64,000 bases of DNA from Pomphorhynchus laevis (taxonomy: Eukaryota > Acanthocephala > Palaeacanthocephala > Echinorhynchida > Pomphorhynchidae): assembly GCA_012934845.2 (NCBI GenBank), contig WNNJ02001187.1, forward strand, positions 248,001 to 312,000. Direction: 5' to 3'. Shown one piece after another: positions 1-10,364 of this stretch (positions are counted from its first letter, which is position 1; each line of letters opens with the position of its first letter). The notes below the pieces were generated by a model. That model was not told the DNA's origin. It saw only the letters and a list, made by a program, of their open reading frames with translations, and did not search any database. A program made the position numbers and the translations under genes.

Positions 1-335
1 ATCAAACTCCGCCTTCTGCTCGTAACTTTTCGTCTCCGCTGTCGGCTCTCCATTGTTCATCAACCTTCCTTTTGACGATACTCGCTCCACCTCGCTACCG
101 CTGCGTGCCCGCCATACCCTCTTACTCCACCTTAACAACTGTGGTCTCCGATCCTTCCTCGTCGCCGCCCCACTTGCCGGGAATAAACTCTTTCTCGACG
201 TCCACCGCGCTTTCTCATTTAATCACATTCAAACACCTTCTTCGTTTACACCTTCTCGACACATGATTTACATTTTTGTTTGTTGTGGTCATGTAAGCGA
301 GCGCTGGCACGTATTTGCCACGTTAAATAAATCTT
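1..335 (+). mobile_element. CR1/L2-like LINE, 3' end fragment
   Basis: The fragment begins before the window and encodes the C-terminal tail of a CR1/L2-like ORF2. A stretch reading GLRSFLVAAPL matches the tail of the nearly whole LINE at 2931-7378 (about 7170-7200). The reading frame changes near position 60, so this is a dead copy. It ends with the 3' signature shared by this LINE group: a TGTAAGCG-type segment, then ATTTGCCACGTTAAATAAA at about 313-331. Only the 3' end is present, the usual result of incomplete reverse transcription. Confidence 0.75.
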
Positions 336-344
336 TTTTAATTA

Positions 345-640
345 CGTGGTTTGAATATTCTTCAAGGTCATTCTTCAACTATTCGAAGAAACAGGGTACA
401 GAAATTGAGCTCGATGCAATTTGATAGAAGAATTGTTGAGCTTTGGAACAACTTTGATGCAGACACCGTTGAATGCACTTTACTTATTACTTTCAAAAGA
501 AGACTACGAATGGATCAGACAATGTTTCGTGTTGCATTTCCTTATTTTAATAACTAATTAATTTATATGCGAACTTATTATGAGACAGCTATTTGAGCTA
601 ATGCTCGTATGTTGTTGAATGTATAATAATTTATAAAAAT
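345..640 (+). mobile_element. LINE 3' tail, second subfamily
   Basis: A short frame (351-557) contains FDRRIVELWNNF and later FKRRLRMDQ. This is the arrangement seen at the extreme C-terminus of many Jockey/CR1-superfamily reverse transcriptases (R.V..WN.LP ... FK..LD). After the stop come 80 bp of AT-rich 3' UTR. Subfamily not determined. From 640 to 835 I see only AT-rich sequence. Confidence 0.5.
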
Positions 641-835
641 TACCAAATGGTTATAAATTCTAACGTTGAAATTTAACAAATTTTAATATTAATATTATAA
701 AGGGTATAATAAAAAATATTAATTTAATTTACATAAAGGTAAATTTATACATATATTTATGCCAGCGAAACTATAATAGCAGTAGACGAGTCGAATTATC
801 GTTAGTTTATATAAAGGAATAAAACAAAATTCTCA

Positions 836-950
836 TTTAATCACATTCAAACACCTCCTTCGTTTACACCTTCTCGACACATGATTTACATTTTTGTTTG
901 TTGTGGTCATGTAAGCGTGCGCTGGCAAGCATTTGCCACGTTAAATAAAT
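836..950 (+). mobile_element. Very short LINE 3' end copy
   Basis: This is nearly identical to 215-331: the same segment with a TCGACACATGATTTAC block, the GTAAGCG segment and the terminal ATTTGCCACGTTAAATAAA. It is a severely 5'-truncated second insertion of the subfamily at the start of the window. Confidence 0.7.
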
Positions 951-1172
951 ATGATCCTATGAGCATGTGCCAACAAGTAGATCATATTGAGATCAGACTA
1001 AACATAGTCAACATCCAATGACGATGTAATTTGGTTTCATATGTTTAAGTCGTCAGCTTACATTAGATATGGCGAATTGATTACAATAGCCCTTGGAGAA
1101 ATCTTGACCTCTCCCTTCTCTGGGAGAGGTTTTATTTAATGTTGCCACATTAAATAAATTATTGTATTATTA
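951..1172 (+). other. Spacer with 9-bp hairpin and a LINE tail stub
   Basis: No gene is visible. A perfect 9-bp inverted repeat (1107-1115 with 1122-1130, 6-nt loop) lies just before 1131-1172. That stretch has the TTGCCACATTAAATAAA 3' terminus of the CR1/L2-like LINEs on the plus strand and abuts the minus-strand LINE body that follows. Confidence 0.5.
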
Positions 1173-2930
1173 AGTCACCAAGAAGAAGAGAGAAAAGTAT
1201 TGGGCTTAATACGGAGCCTTGTGGAACACCGGTCGGGATGGATGAAGGATGGGAGAGAGAAGAGTTAGAATATACGCGAAATGTACGGTTTGATAGATAT
1301 GAAGAAAACCATGATACAGTGGGTAAAGAGAAGCCATAATCATGACGAAGGCGATGGAGAAGAATCGAGTGATCGACGATGTCAAAAGCAGACGATAGAT
1401 CAAGAGAAACTATGACACTACATAATTTATGATCGCGCGATATGAGTAAGTCGTTATAAACTTTAAGACATGCAATTTCGGTAGAGTAATTAGAGCGAAA
1501 AGCGGCTTGGAAGGGAGGAAATAAGTTAGAGGAATAGAGATATGTATTAACTTGCGTAAGAACGAGACGCTCAAAAAGTTTAGAGAGGGTTGGGAGAATT
1601 GAGATTGGACGGTACGAAGATGGTAGTGAGAAGTAGATAGATTGCTTTTTGATGAGAGGACGAACAGTTGCGCATTTCCGGATGGAAAGAAATGTACGGC
1701 TACGGATGGACGAGTTGAACAATGTGGTTAGGAAGGGTGAGATAGAGGAGCAGATATTTTTAAGCAAGTGAGTTGGAATTGGGTCAGAAGGAGAGGTTTT
1801 ATTAGGTAATGACAGCAGAACCGAAGAAACTTCATCAGACGAAACGGGAAGAAGGTGGAATAGTTCTTGGAGGGAAGTATTTAAAGAGAAGAGTGGGTAC
1901 AAGAAGGCTATGGGTAGTATGGAAAGTAAATTAGATAGCTTAGTTTGTAGATAAGAAGAAAATTCATCAGGATTTATATTACAAGAAGTAGATGATCGTG
2001 AAAGAATTGAGTTTAAGATTTTCCAATGAGATTTAGAGTTGGAAGATGACTCGAGTTGATTTCGCCAAAAGATAGTACGTTTAGTACGTATAAGAATAAG
2101 ATGTGAACGGCGTAAAGAAAAGTAGGAATCACGGAGATTTGTAGGGAGTGAGTTGGAAGAACGTTTAAGAAAGCGATTATACACACGAAAAGAGTGACGA
2201 AGTCGACGCTTAGAAAGACTACAGTCAGAATCGAACCAGGGAGCATGGCGCAAGCGCTGAGAGCATCGGAGTCGACTAGTCAGAAGTTTATTGATGATAG
2301 ACGTAAGTTCAGAATCAAACAGAATGCGGAGATCATCGGGAGAGAGATAGTTAAGAGGAAGTGAAAAGAGTGAAGAATTGAGTAAGGCTGTGCAGAGAAT
2401 AGTGATATCGAGAAGCTTCCAGGGTCGACTTGGTGTAGATAATGGTAAAGGCGGAGAAGGAGGATGGGGACGAGTAAGAGTAAGAGTGACAAGGAAATGA
2501 TCGGACAAACCAGGATCAGTAATTGACAAGGAGGTATAGTCATTGAAGCAGTTAGGAACAGCAATGATGTCGAGAGCACCGCCGAGAATATGAGTTGGGC
2601 TTGTTGAAAGTAATTTATAGTTAAAATCAGAAAAAAGATTAGTTAAAGTGATAGAGTCAGAGTCAGACGGGCGATCAAGACGAATGTTAAAGTCACCGAG
2701 AACAAAATAAGGAGTATAAGACAATGAACAGTGAGACATTAGATCTGCAAGGTCGCTAAAGAACATATGTGAGGAGCAACTGAACCTGGACAATATACAA
2801 TCACAAGTTCTGGATGGAAAGGAGTTGATAATCTGCATATGAGTAATTCGAACGAAGTACAATAGATGTAAACGTTAATTTTACGTAGAGACATTAGGTG
2901 ACGAGCAATGGCAACAATACCGCCATAGTT
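1173..2930 (-). mobile_element. CR1/L2-like LINE X, 3' half (endonuclease-RT)
   Basis: On the minus strand an open frame (2862-1159) carries the C-terminal part of an APE-type endonuclease (VLGDFNIRLD; GLSDHFLV) and a reverse transcriptase (LDLSSAFDIVDH as motif A, GVPQGSVLSPILF as motif B). The copy stops just after motif B, before the YADD motif, where it meets a plus-strand LINE tail. Its 5' edge at 2930 continues directly at 7379-9304: the encoded protein runs across from one piece to the other. It is therefore the downstream half of one element split by the LINE at 2931-7378. Confidence 0.85.
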
Positions 2931-2970
2931 ATCATAAAATTGTCTTAATTGTTAAATACTTACAATTATT

Positions 2971-3050
2971 GTTCCAGATTATTCCTGTCATTTCCAGATT
3001 ATTCCTGTCAGTTCCAGATTATTCCTGTCAGTTCCAGATTATTCCTGTCA
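2971..3050 (+). repeat. 5' UTR tandem array of LINE Y (4 x 20 bp)
   Basis: Four 20-bp units begin GTTCCAGATT (second unit TTTCCAGATT) and end CCTGTCA. They are followed by GTTCC and a GCTCGC-TA-CGCTCGC dyad at about 3056-3069, 30 bp before the ORF1 start. The unit core matches the 13-bp array of LINE X. A promoter-monomer role is an inference. Confidence 0.85.
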
Positions 3051-3100
3051 GTTCCGCTCGCTACGCTCGCGGATTGAGCTCAATCTATCGATAAAAGGTC

Positions 3101-4425
3101 ATGCCTAAAAAAGCGCGATCTCAGATCCCTGTTCCTGATCAACAATCTTCCACATCTAAATGCAATGATGGTTATACCAGCTTTGAAGTTGGATGCGATT
3201 CCAAAGATTGCGATGTATGGACACTTGTTCGTGTTAAAATATCCGACCACTCAGTGTATAAACTTAAACATTTCACTTGCGGTTTCTGTACATCAGTACG
3301 ACTACTACAGTTATCCTGCTCATCTACTCCTGTATCACACACGACCACTCAAACCAATGCTGTTTTAGATGTTTCCCTCGCATCAACACCTGACTTCGCA
3401 TCATATAATTCCATTATTAAACCTACTCTCTCACACACTCCTCGTTCAACTACGTACCAAACTTCCATTAATCTTTCTCATTCTAACAATGCTAACGGCA
3501 AAGCTTTTCATCTCGTACCTCCTCTTTCCTATTCCTCCCCCAATCTAAATAAATCTCAAACTTCTTTATTCTCCTCACGAACTCCTTACTCGACCCCCCT
3601 GTATCACCTCTCAATAATTTACACCCTTCCATCAAAATCATTTCCAGTAACATTTCCGATCAACTAATTCAACACTCCATTCCTGTCACTCATGCCCCAA
3701 CCTATTTTAATTCTCCTTACTCTACCTCCCACGTAACACTTCCCAATAATTTACATCCTTCATTTAAAATCATATCCAGTCACATCTCTGATCAACCGAT
3801 TCAACACCCCGCTCCTGTCACACTTGCTCCAACCAATATTAATTCTTTATCAAGCACCCCTGTCATTTCCACTTCTATCTGCTCATCTACCTCGACTCCA
3901 ACCAGCTCTGTCCGTCCACCACTTCCACGAAATCGTTTTCCTTCGCGCGATCGCTGTATAATCATATCAAACTTAAAGCTTTCCGAATCTGCTTCTCCAC
4001 AATCTCGCCTCGATGATGATGTATCTGCTTTCAGGTCTATCCTAGCAACCATTCTTCCTGATGATAACCCATCACTCTTCAATAATATCGCTCCTGTATC
4101 CTTTATTCGTTTAAACAAATCCACTAAATCAAATCATCTCAGTCCTCCACTCTTGAAAATCGTTTTCCGACATAGTTCACATGCCTCTTCGGTACTCTCC
4201 CAACGTTTTAAACTTCTTACCACTTCATCTACTTGCCGTATCTTTCCTGACCGCTCCCCTTCTGATATTGCCCAGCTCAATTTAGCTCGCATTGAAAAAC
4301 ATCGACGTGAAACAAACGGCGAGTCATCCTTATCTATACGTAAAATCAACGGAAATTTTCACGTTCTTCACACAAGGCCAAAAATTCGATGGCGTCCCAT
4401 CTCTCCCCCTTGTCTTCTTCGCTAG
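3101..4425 (+). pseudogene. LINE Y ORF1 (zinc-binding, RNA-binding-like), broken
   Basis: The start is the ATG at 3101, right after the 5' array. The N-terminus carries a Cys-rich PHD-like cluster (C.SKDC.VW, then TCGFC) like that in LINE X ORF1 (CDKNCNVW, HCGFC) and the LINE at 19.9-21.7 kb. A long Ser/Thr/Pro-rich middle follows. Near 3920-4330 an RRM-like region is recognisable (RDRCIIISNL in another frame; later IFPDRSPSDIAQLNLARIEKHRRE). The frame changes at least twice between 3667 and 4153. In CR1-group LINEs, ORF1 products are nucleic-acid-binding partners of the reverse transcriptase. The end overlaps the start of ORF2. Confidence 0.7.
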
Positions 4426-7299
4426 TCGATCTCGCTCCTAAGCATACTTTTCGTCTTAGTCTATTCAATACTCGCTCCATTCTTCATAAAGCTGATATGC
4501 TTCTCGATATCTTCGATCAATTATCTATCGATATTCTCTGCATTACCGAATCCTGGCACTCTGACTCCGACGATCTTGCTATTCGTCGTCTATGTCGCTC
4601 TGGTTGTTCTCTAGTTGAATCAGCTCGTCAAATTACATCTCATACATCTACTGCGTCTAACCATGGCGGTATTGTTGCCATTGCTCGTCACCCAATGTCT
4701 TTACGTAAAATCAACGTTAACATCCGTTACACCTCGTTCGAATTACTCATATGCAGATTATCAACGCCTTTCCCTCTGGAACTTGTGATTGTATACCGTC
4801 CAGGTTCAGTTGCCCCATCACGTATCTTCTTTAACGACCTTGCAGATCTAATGTCTCACTGTTCATTGTCTTATACTCATTCTTTTGTTCTCGGTGACTT
4901 TAACATTCGTCTTGATCGCCCGTCTGACTCTGACTCTATCATTTTAACTAATCTTTTTTCTGATTTTAACTATAAATTACTTTCAACAAGCCCAACTCAT
5001 ATTCTCGGCGGTGCTCTCGACATCATTGCTGTTCCTAACTGCTTCAATGACTATACCTCCTTGTCAATTACTGACCCTGGTTTGTCCGATCATTTCCTTG
5101 TCACTCTTACTCTTACTCGTCCCCATCCTCCTTCTCCGCCTTTACCTTTATCTACACCAAGTCGACCCTGGAAGCTTCTCGATATCCCTGTTCTCTGCAC
5201 AGCCTTACTCAATTCTTCACTCTTTTCACTTCCTCTTAGCTATCTCTCTCCCGATGATCTCTGCATTATGTTTGATTCTGAACTTACGTCGATCCTCAAT
5301 AACCTTCTGCCCAGACGACTTCGACGTTCCTAGCGCTTGCGACATGCTCCCTGGTTCGATTCTGACTGTAGTCTTTCTAAGCGTCGACTCCGTCACTCTT
5401 TTCGTATGTATAAACGCTTTCTTAAACGTTCACCCAACTCCCTCCCTCCAAATCTTCGTGCTTCCTACTTTTCTCAACGCCGTTCACATCTCATTCTTAT
5501 ACGTACTAAACGTACTCTCTTTTGGCGAAATCAACTCGAGTCATCTTCCAACTCTAAATCTCATTGGAAAATCTTAAACTCAATTCTTTCACGATCATCT
5601 ACCCCTTGTAATATAAATCCTGATGAATTTTCTTCTTATCTACAAACTAAACTATCTAATTTACTTTCCCTAACTACCCATAGCCCCCTTGTACTCACTC
5701 TTCTCTTTAAATACTTCCCTCCCAGAACTATTCCACCTTCTTCCCGTTTCGTCTGATGAAGTTTCTTCGGTTCTGCTGTCATTACCTAATAAAACCTCTC
5801 CTTCTGACCCAATTCCCACTCACTTACTTAAAAATATCTGCACTTTTATCTTACCCTTCCTAACCACATTGTTCAACTCGTCCATCCGTAGCTGTACATT
5901 TCCTTCCATCTGGAAATGCGCCACTGTTCGTCCTATCATCAAAAAGCAATCTCTCGACTCTTCACTACCATCTTCGTACCGTCCAATCTCACTTCTCCCA
6001 ACCCTCTCTAAACTCCTTGAGCGTCTCGTTCTTAAGCAAGTTAATACATATCTCTATTCCTCTAACTTATTTCCTCCCTTCCAAGCCGCTTTTCGCTCTA
6101 ATTACTCTACCGAAATTGCATGTCTTAAAGTTTATAACGACTTACTCATATCGCGCGATCATAAATTATGTAGTGTCATAGTTTCTCTTGATCTATCGTC
6201 TGCTTTTGACATCGTCGATCACTCGATTCTTCTCCATCGCCTTCGTCATGATTATGGCTTCTCTTTACCCACTGTATCATGGTTTTCTTCATATCTATCA
6301 AACCGTACATTTCGCGTATATTCTAACTCTTCTCTCTCCCATCCTTCGTCCATTCCGTTCGGTGTTCCGCAAGGCTCCGTATTAGGCCCTATACTTTTCT
6401 CTCTTCTTCTTGGTGATTTGTCTTCGATTTCTCATAAATTTTACTTCCATGTTATGCAATATGCTGATGACGTTCTCATCTATGCTCATGCACCTGTTTA
6501 TCATATTCGCGATCTTAGTGTTTCTGCTTCCCACTGTCTTGTCTCAATTTCCAATCATCTTTCTTCCCTTCGCTATTCTCTGAATCCTGATAAATCCAAA
6601 ATTATGTGGATCCTACCTTGACGCCTCGGCTTCGAACCTCACTCCGTATCATTAAATTCTACAATTCTTCCTATCGTTGATAATCTCGTTTTCCTAGGCT
6701 TCCATTTTGACAACCGACTTTCACTTAAACCTTTCGTTAGAGATAAAGTACGCTCATCTACCTTGATACTCCGCAACCTCCGTCAAGTTCGTAGATTGAT
6801 CGATTTCCCTTCTTGTATGACTCTCATATCATCTCTCCTTTTTTCTAGACTCGATTATTGTCTTAGTCTATTTTCCAACTCACCTAAATCCACTCTTCTT
6901 CCCCTACAACGCATCGTCAACGCAGCTGTCCGAATTCTCCTCCGTCTTCGTCGTTTTGATCACACATCCTACCATCTTGCTTCTCTCGATTTGCCTACAA
7001 TTTATTGTCGTGTTCAAATTCGTCTTCTTATCGTTGCTTTCCGCCTTGTAACTTTTCATACCCCTTCATTTCTCAACCTTCCTTTTCTTGATAATTCCCG
7101 TCCTGTTTACTGTTCCTTGCGTTCCTGTAATTCCCTTCTTTTACATGTCCCAAACTACTCTACCTCCTTTGGACTCCGCTCCTTCCTGGTGGCTGCTCCT
7201 CTATCGTGGAATCATCTGCCCATTCATATACGCCAATCAACTTCCCTGCAGTGCTTCAAACGACAAATCCGATCCCATCTGAACAATTTAACTGCTTGA
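4389..7299 (+). pseudogene. LINE Y ORF2: APE endonuclease + reverse transcriptase, broken
   Basis: The first third is an APE-type endonuclease: ILCITESW near residue 50, VLGDFNIRLD near residue 165 and GLSDHFLV near residue 230. The reverse transcriptase follows: LDLSSAFDIVDH (about 6187), GVPQGSVLGPILF (about 6361) and QYADDVLIY (about 6460). A C-terminal segment follows, with LLFSRLDYCLSLF and GLRSFLVAAPLSWNHLP. The frame is interrupted by a TAG at 5331-5333, a frame change near 5660-5690 and a TGA at 6619-6621. All catalytic motifs are still readable. It would nick target DNA and copy its own RNA. Confidence 0.88.
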
Positions 7300-7617
7300 C
7301 TTTCTCATTTTTGTTTGTGGACTTGTAAGCGTACAGCTTGTACGCATTTGCCACATTAAATAAATTTGTATAATCATAATAGTTAGAAGCAGTAGATTTA
7401 TGAGAGACAACTGGAAGAGCTGATTGAACTAAAGAACAACCAGTGCGACATAGAATACGAATAGCAAGATCGTCGGAGTCACAATGCAAGGATTCGGTAA
7501 TGCAGAGAATATCGATAGATAATTTATCGAAGATATCAAGGAGCATGTCAGCTTTATGAAGAATGGAGCGAGTGTTGAATAGACTAAGACGAAAAGTATG
7601 CTTAGGAGCGAGATCGA

Positions 7618-8913
7618 CTAGCGAAGAAGACAAGGGGGAGAGATGGGACGCCTTCGAATTTTTGGCCTTGTGTGTACAACGTTAAAATTTCTATTGATTT
7701 GACGTTTAGATAAGGATGACTCGCCGTTTGTTTCACGTCGATGTTTCTCAATGCGAGCTAAATTGAGCTGGGCAATATCAGAAGGGGAGCGGTCAGGAAA
7801 GATACGACAAGTAAACGAAGTGGTAAGAAGTGTAAAACGTTGGGAAAGTACCAAGGATGCATGTGAACTATGTCGGAAAACGATTTGAGGAGTGGAGGAC
7901 TGAGATGATTGGATTTAGTGGATTTGTTTAAAAGGATCAAAGATACAGGAGCGATGTTATTGAAGACTGATGGATTATTATCAGGAATAATGGTTGCTAG
8001 GATAGACCTGAAAGCAGATACATCATCATCGAGGCGACATTGAGGAGAAGCAGATTCGGAAACCTTTAAATTAGATATGATAATGCATCGATTGCGCGAA
8101 GGAAAACGAGTACGTAATGGTGGACGGACAGACCTGGTAGCAGTAGAGGCAGAAGAGCAGATAAACGTGGGAATGACAGGGGTGCTAAGTGAAGATTTAA
8201 GATAGTTTGGAGCATGTGTGACAGGAGTGGAGTGTTGAATCGGTTGATCGGAGATGTTACTGGAGATGATTTTGACGGAAGGATGTAAATTATTGATAGG
8301 TAATACGGTTGGATCATGTATGACAGAAGTGGATTGTTGAATAGGTTGAACGGAGATGTTACTGGAGATAATTTTGACAGAAGGATGTAAATTATTGAGA
8401 AGTGATACGGTAGAGGTAGAGTAAGGAGTACGTGAATAGAAGAAAGAAGTATGAGATGTATTTAGATGTGGGGATGAATAGGAAAAATGAGGTACGAGAT
8501 GAAGGCCTTTACTGTTTGCATTGTTAGAAAGATGAAGATTAAGGGAAGTTTTATCCGTAGTTAAATGGAGGAGTGTGTGTGAGAGAAGTTTCAAGAACGG
8601 GTTTCATAGATGACGAAGGAGTTAGTAAGCAAACGGATGACGACGATAGATTGGAAGATATGTTGTCGTTTGTTGATGTTCCATGTATAGGATGTTCCAT
8701 GTGGTCATTCTTCATTAGCTTACCTACGAGGGCAGCACAACAGAAGCCGCAGTGGAAATTCCGATTTAAAACGTTGTCCTCGTCAGTGAAAGGAATGGCA
8801 ACGTGAGTCCAAACATTGCAGTTCTTGTCGCATCCAATTTGCTTTTCGATGTAAGCTTCCTTGACGGACTTGAGTTGCTGGCCGACATTTTTAGTTAGCT
8901 TTCTCTTTGCCAT
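7618..8913 (-). pseudogene. LINE X ORF1, broken
   Basis: The start is the ATG at 8913. It has a Cys/His cluster (CDKNCNVW ... FHCGFCCAA), then a Ser/Thr/Pro-rich region containing a roughly 45-residue internal duplication (the segment NNLHPSVKIISSNIS occurs twice, about 8390-8250), then an RRM-like region (RNRCIIISNLKV) and a basic tail. The frame shifts near 8560-8590 and again near 7760-7850. It is homologous to LINE Y ORF1 along its length. The end overlaps the ORF2 start at 7633. Confidence 0.7.
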
Positions 8914-9148
8914 AATAAAATGTTAATTAGTTAGTTATAATCAAGAATGTTTAAACTCCGTTAGTCTGCAAGTCGTTAGTTGTAAGTAGCGAGCGTATGT
9001 TGTCGATGGTTGTCGATAATTGTCAAGCGGATGGTTGTCGATTGTTGTCGTTAGTTGTCGTCGAAGGTTGTCGTTGGTTGTCGTCGAAGATTGTAGTTTG
9101 ATTGTTTTACAATATTGGTGGACAAGATTTTCAGCGAGCGAAGCGAGC

Positions 9149-9304
9149 GGAACTGAAATCTGGAACTGAAATCTGGAACTGAAATCTTGAACTGAAATCT
9201 GGAACTGAAATCTGGAACTGAAATCTGGAACTGAAATCTGGAACTGAAATCTGGGACTGAAATCTGTTACTGAAATCTGGAACTGAAATCTGGAACTGAA
9301 ATCT
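9149..9304 (-). repeat. 5' UTR tandem array of LINE X (12 x 13 bp)
   Basis: Twelve 13-bp units (GGAACTGAAATCT on the plus strand), nine identical and three with one to three changes, make exactly 156 bp. In the sense orientation the array runs into GTTCC and a GCTCGC-TT-CGCTCGC dyad, the same arrangement as in LINE Y. The unit equals the LINE Y unit minus an internal 7-bp block. From 9305 to 9550 I see only AT-rich sequence. Confidence 0.88.
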
Positions 9305-9552
9305 ATAATGTAATTTCCTAGAACAGTTATAAATTTTCTTTATAATTATAAATTTAAAAAAAATTATAAAAATTTGAATCTAATTGATTAACGTTAATGA
9401 TTAATGTTTTTTAATGTTCATTATATAAATGCTTTCGTTTTACATCTCTCTATGTCAGAAGATGCATGCGATCAGAGTACATATATAAGATATAAAGATC
9501 AAGAGATATAGAGTACAAATATAAGATTATATGTATTATTAGATCAGAAACG

Positions 9553-9785
9553 TTGAAATTTTCTTTGAAGTGGGATTTAGTATTCCTATATAACTTCCTA
9601 AAGAAGTCACAGACACCACCCACTCGCCTGGAATCAGCTTCCACTCTACGTCCGGCGCGCTTTCTGATTTATTACATTCAAATGCCGCGTCCGTACCAAC
9701 CTCCTCGACACATGATTTACATTTTTGTTTTGTTGTGGTCATGTAAGAGGGTGCTGGCACGCATTTACCACTTAAATAATAAATC
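9553..9785 (+). mobile_element. LINE 3' end fragment, diverged
   Basis: The TCGACACATGATTTACATTT block, the GTAAGAG segment and a terminal CGCATTTACCACTTAAATAA relate this to the 3' ends at 215-331 and 836-950. No coding domain survives. From 9786 to 10364 no gene is visible; this is the presumed promoter and 5' UTR region of the SR-protein gene. Confidence 0.6.
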
Positions 9786-10364
9786 TTTTAAAAATAAAAT
9801 CTTTAAGACACTCCACAGAGACGTTAGAAAGGCTATCGAAAGATACCGTTTTTGAGCTTTTACGTGATCTACTTCGGATATAAAAAAGTGAGCTGTGGTA
9901 ATGTTACTTCGGATATAGACACGTTGCTGTTTCTCTCTATGACCCTATATTCGGACAGCAATAGGCATATTTGTTAAGTATTTGTATGAATATAACGTAT
10001 TCGATGAATGAAATATCTGACACGCCTTTCATAACGCATTTATGCTTTTAACAAAATATATTCATTACATTAAAACGGTATCCTCTACATTAAGGCGGAT
10101 TATGCATTGAAGCATAATTTGCCTGAAACTACTTGTATTTTCGAGTAGCGGGATATAACAGTAGGATGATATTAAAAGTAGATCGGGTCAAGGGCAGAAA
10201 GATAAGAGATAGAATATAGATTGAGATTACATTCACTTATATCCGTTATATTTGGTAAAAAAATATAATTTTGCCATTTTTTATTAATTTTATTACATTT
10301 GGAATTTAGATTATTTTGATGGATTCATTGTTTTTTAATTGTTGGCGATTGTATATTTTTGTAG

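Larger units (their letters stand above)
2931..7378 (+). mobile_element. CR1/L2-like LINE Y, nearly full length, nested in LINE X
   Basis: This is an almost complete two-ORF non-LTR retrotransposon of about 4.45 kb. It has a 5' tandem-repeat UTR (2971-3050), ORF1 (3101-4425), ORF2 (4389-7299, overlapping ORF1 by about 37 nt in another frame) and a 3' UTR ending GCATTTGCCACATTAAATAAA plus an AT-rich tail. A 6-bp duplication, ATAGTT, at 2925-2930 and 7379-7384 flanks it and fits a target-site duplication. Removing it restores the minus-strand LINE X. Both ORFs are interrupted, so this copy is dead, but its similarity to X and its length indicate a fairly young insertion. Confidence 0.88.
7379..9304 (-). 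mobile_element. CR1/L2-like LINE X, 5' half
   Basis: Reading leftward on the minus strand: a 12-unit 5' tandem array (9304-9149), a GC-rich dyad (about 9134-9148), an unstructured leader rich in TTGTCG-type words (about 8990-9110), ORF1 (8913-7618) and the first 85 or so codons of ORF2 (from 7633, up to the endonuclease TESL and RTGCSLV segment). The coding sequence stops at 7379 exactly where LINE Y ends and resumes at 2930. Confidence 0.88.

Noticed and set aside
8573-8806. Plus-strand frame over LINE X ORF1
   Set aside because: Antisense shadow of the LINE ORF1 that reads well on the minus strand.
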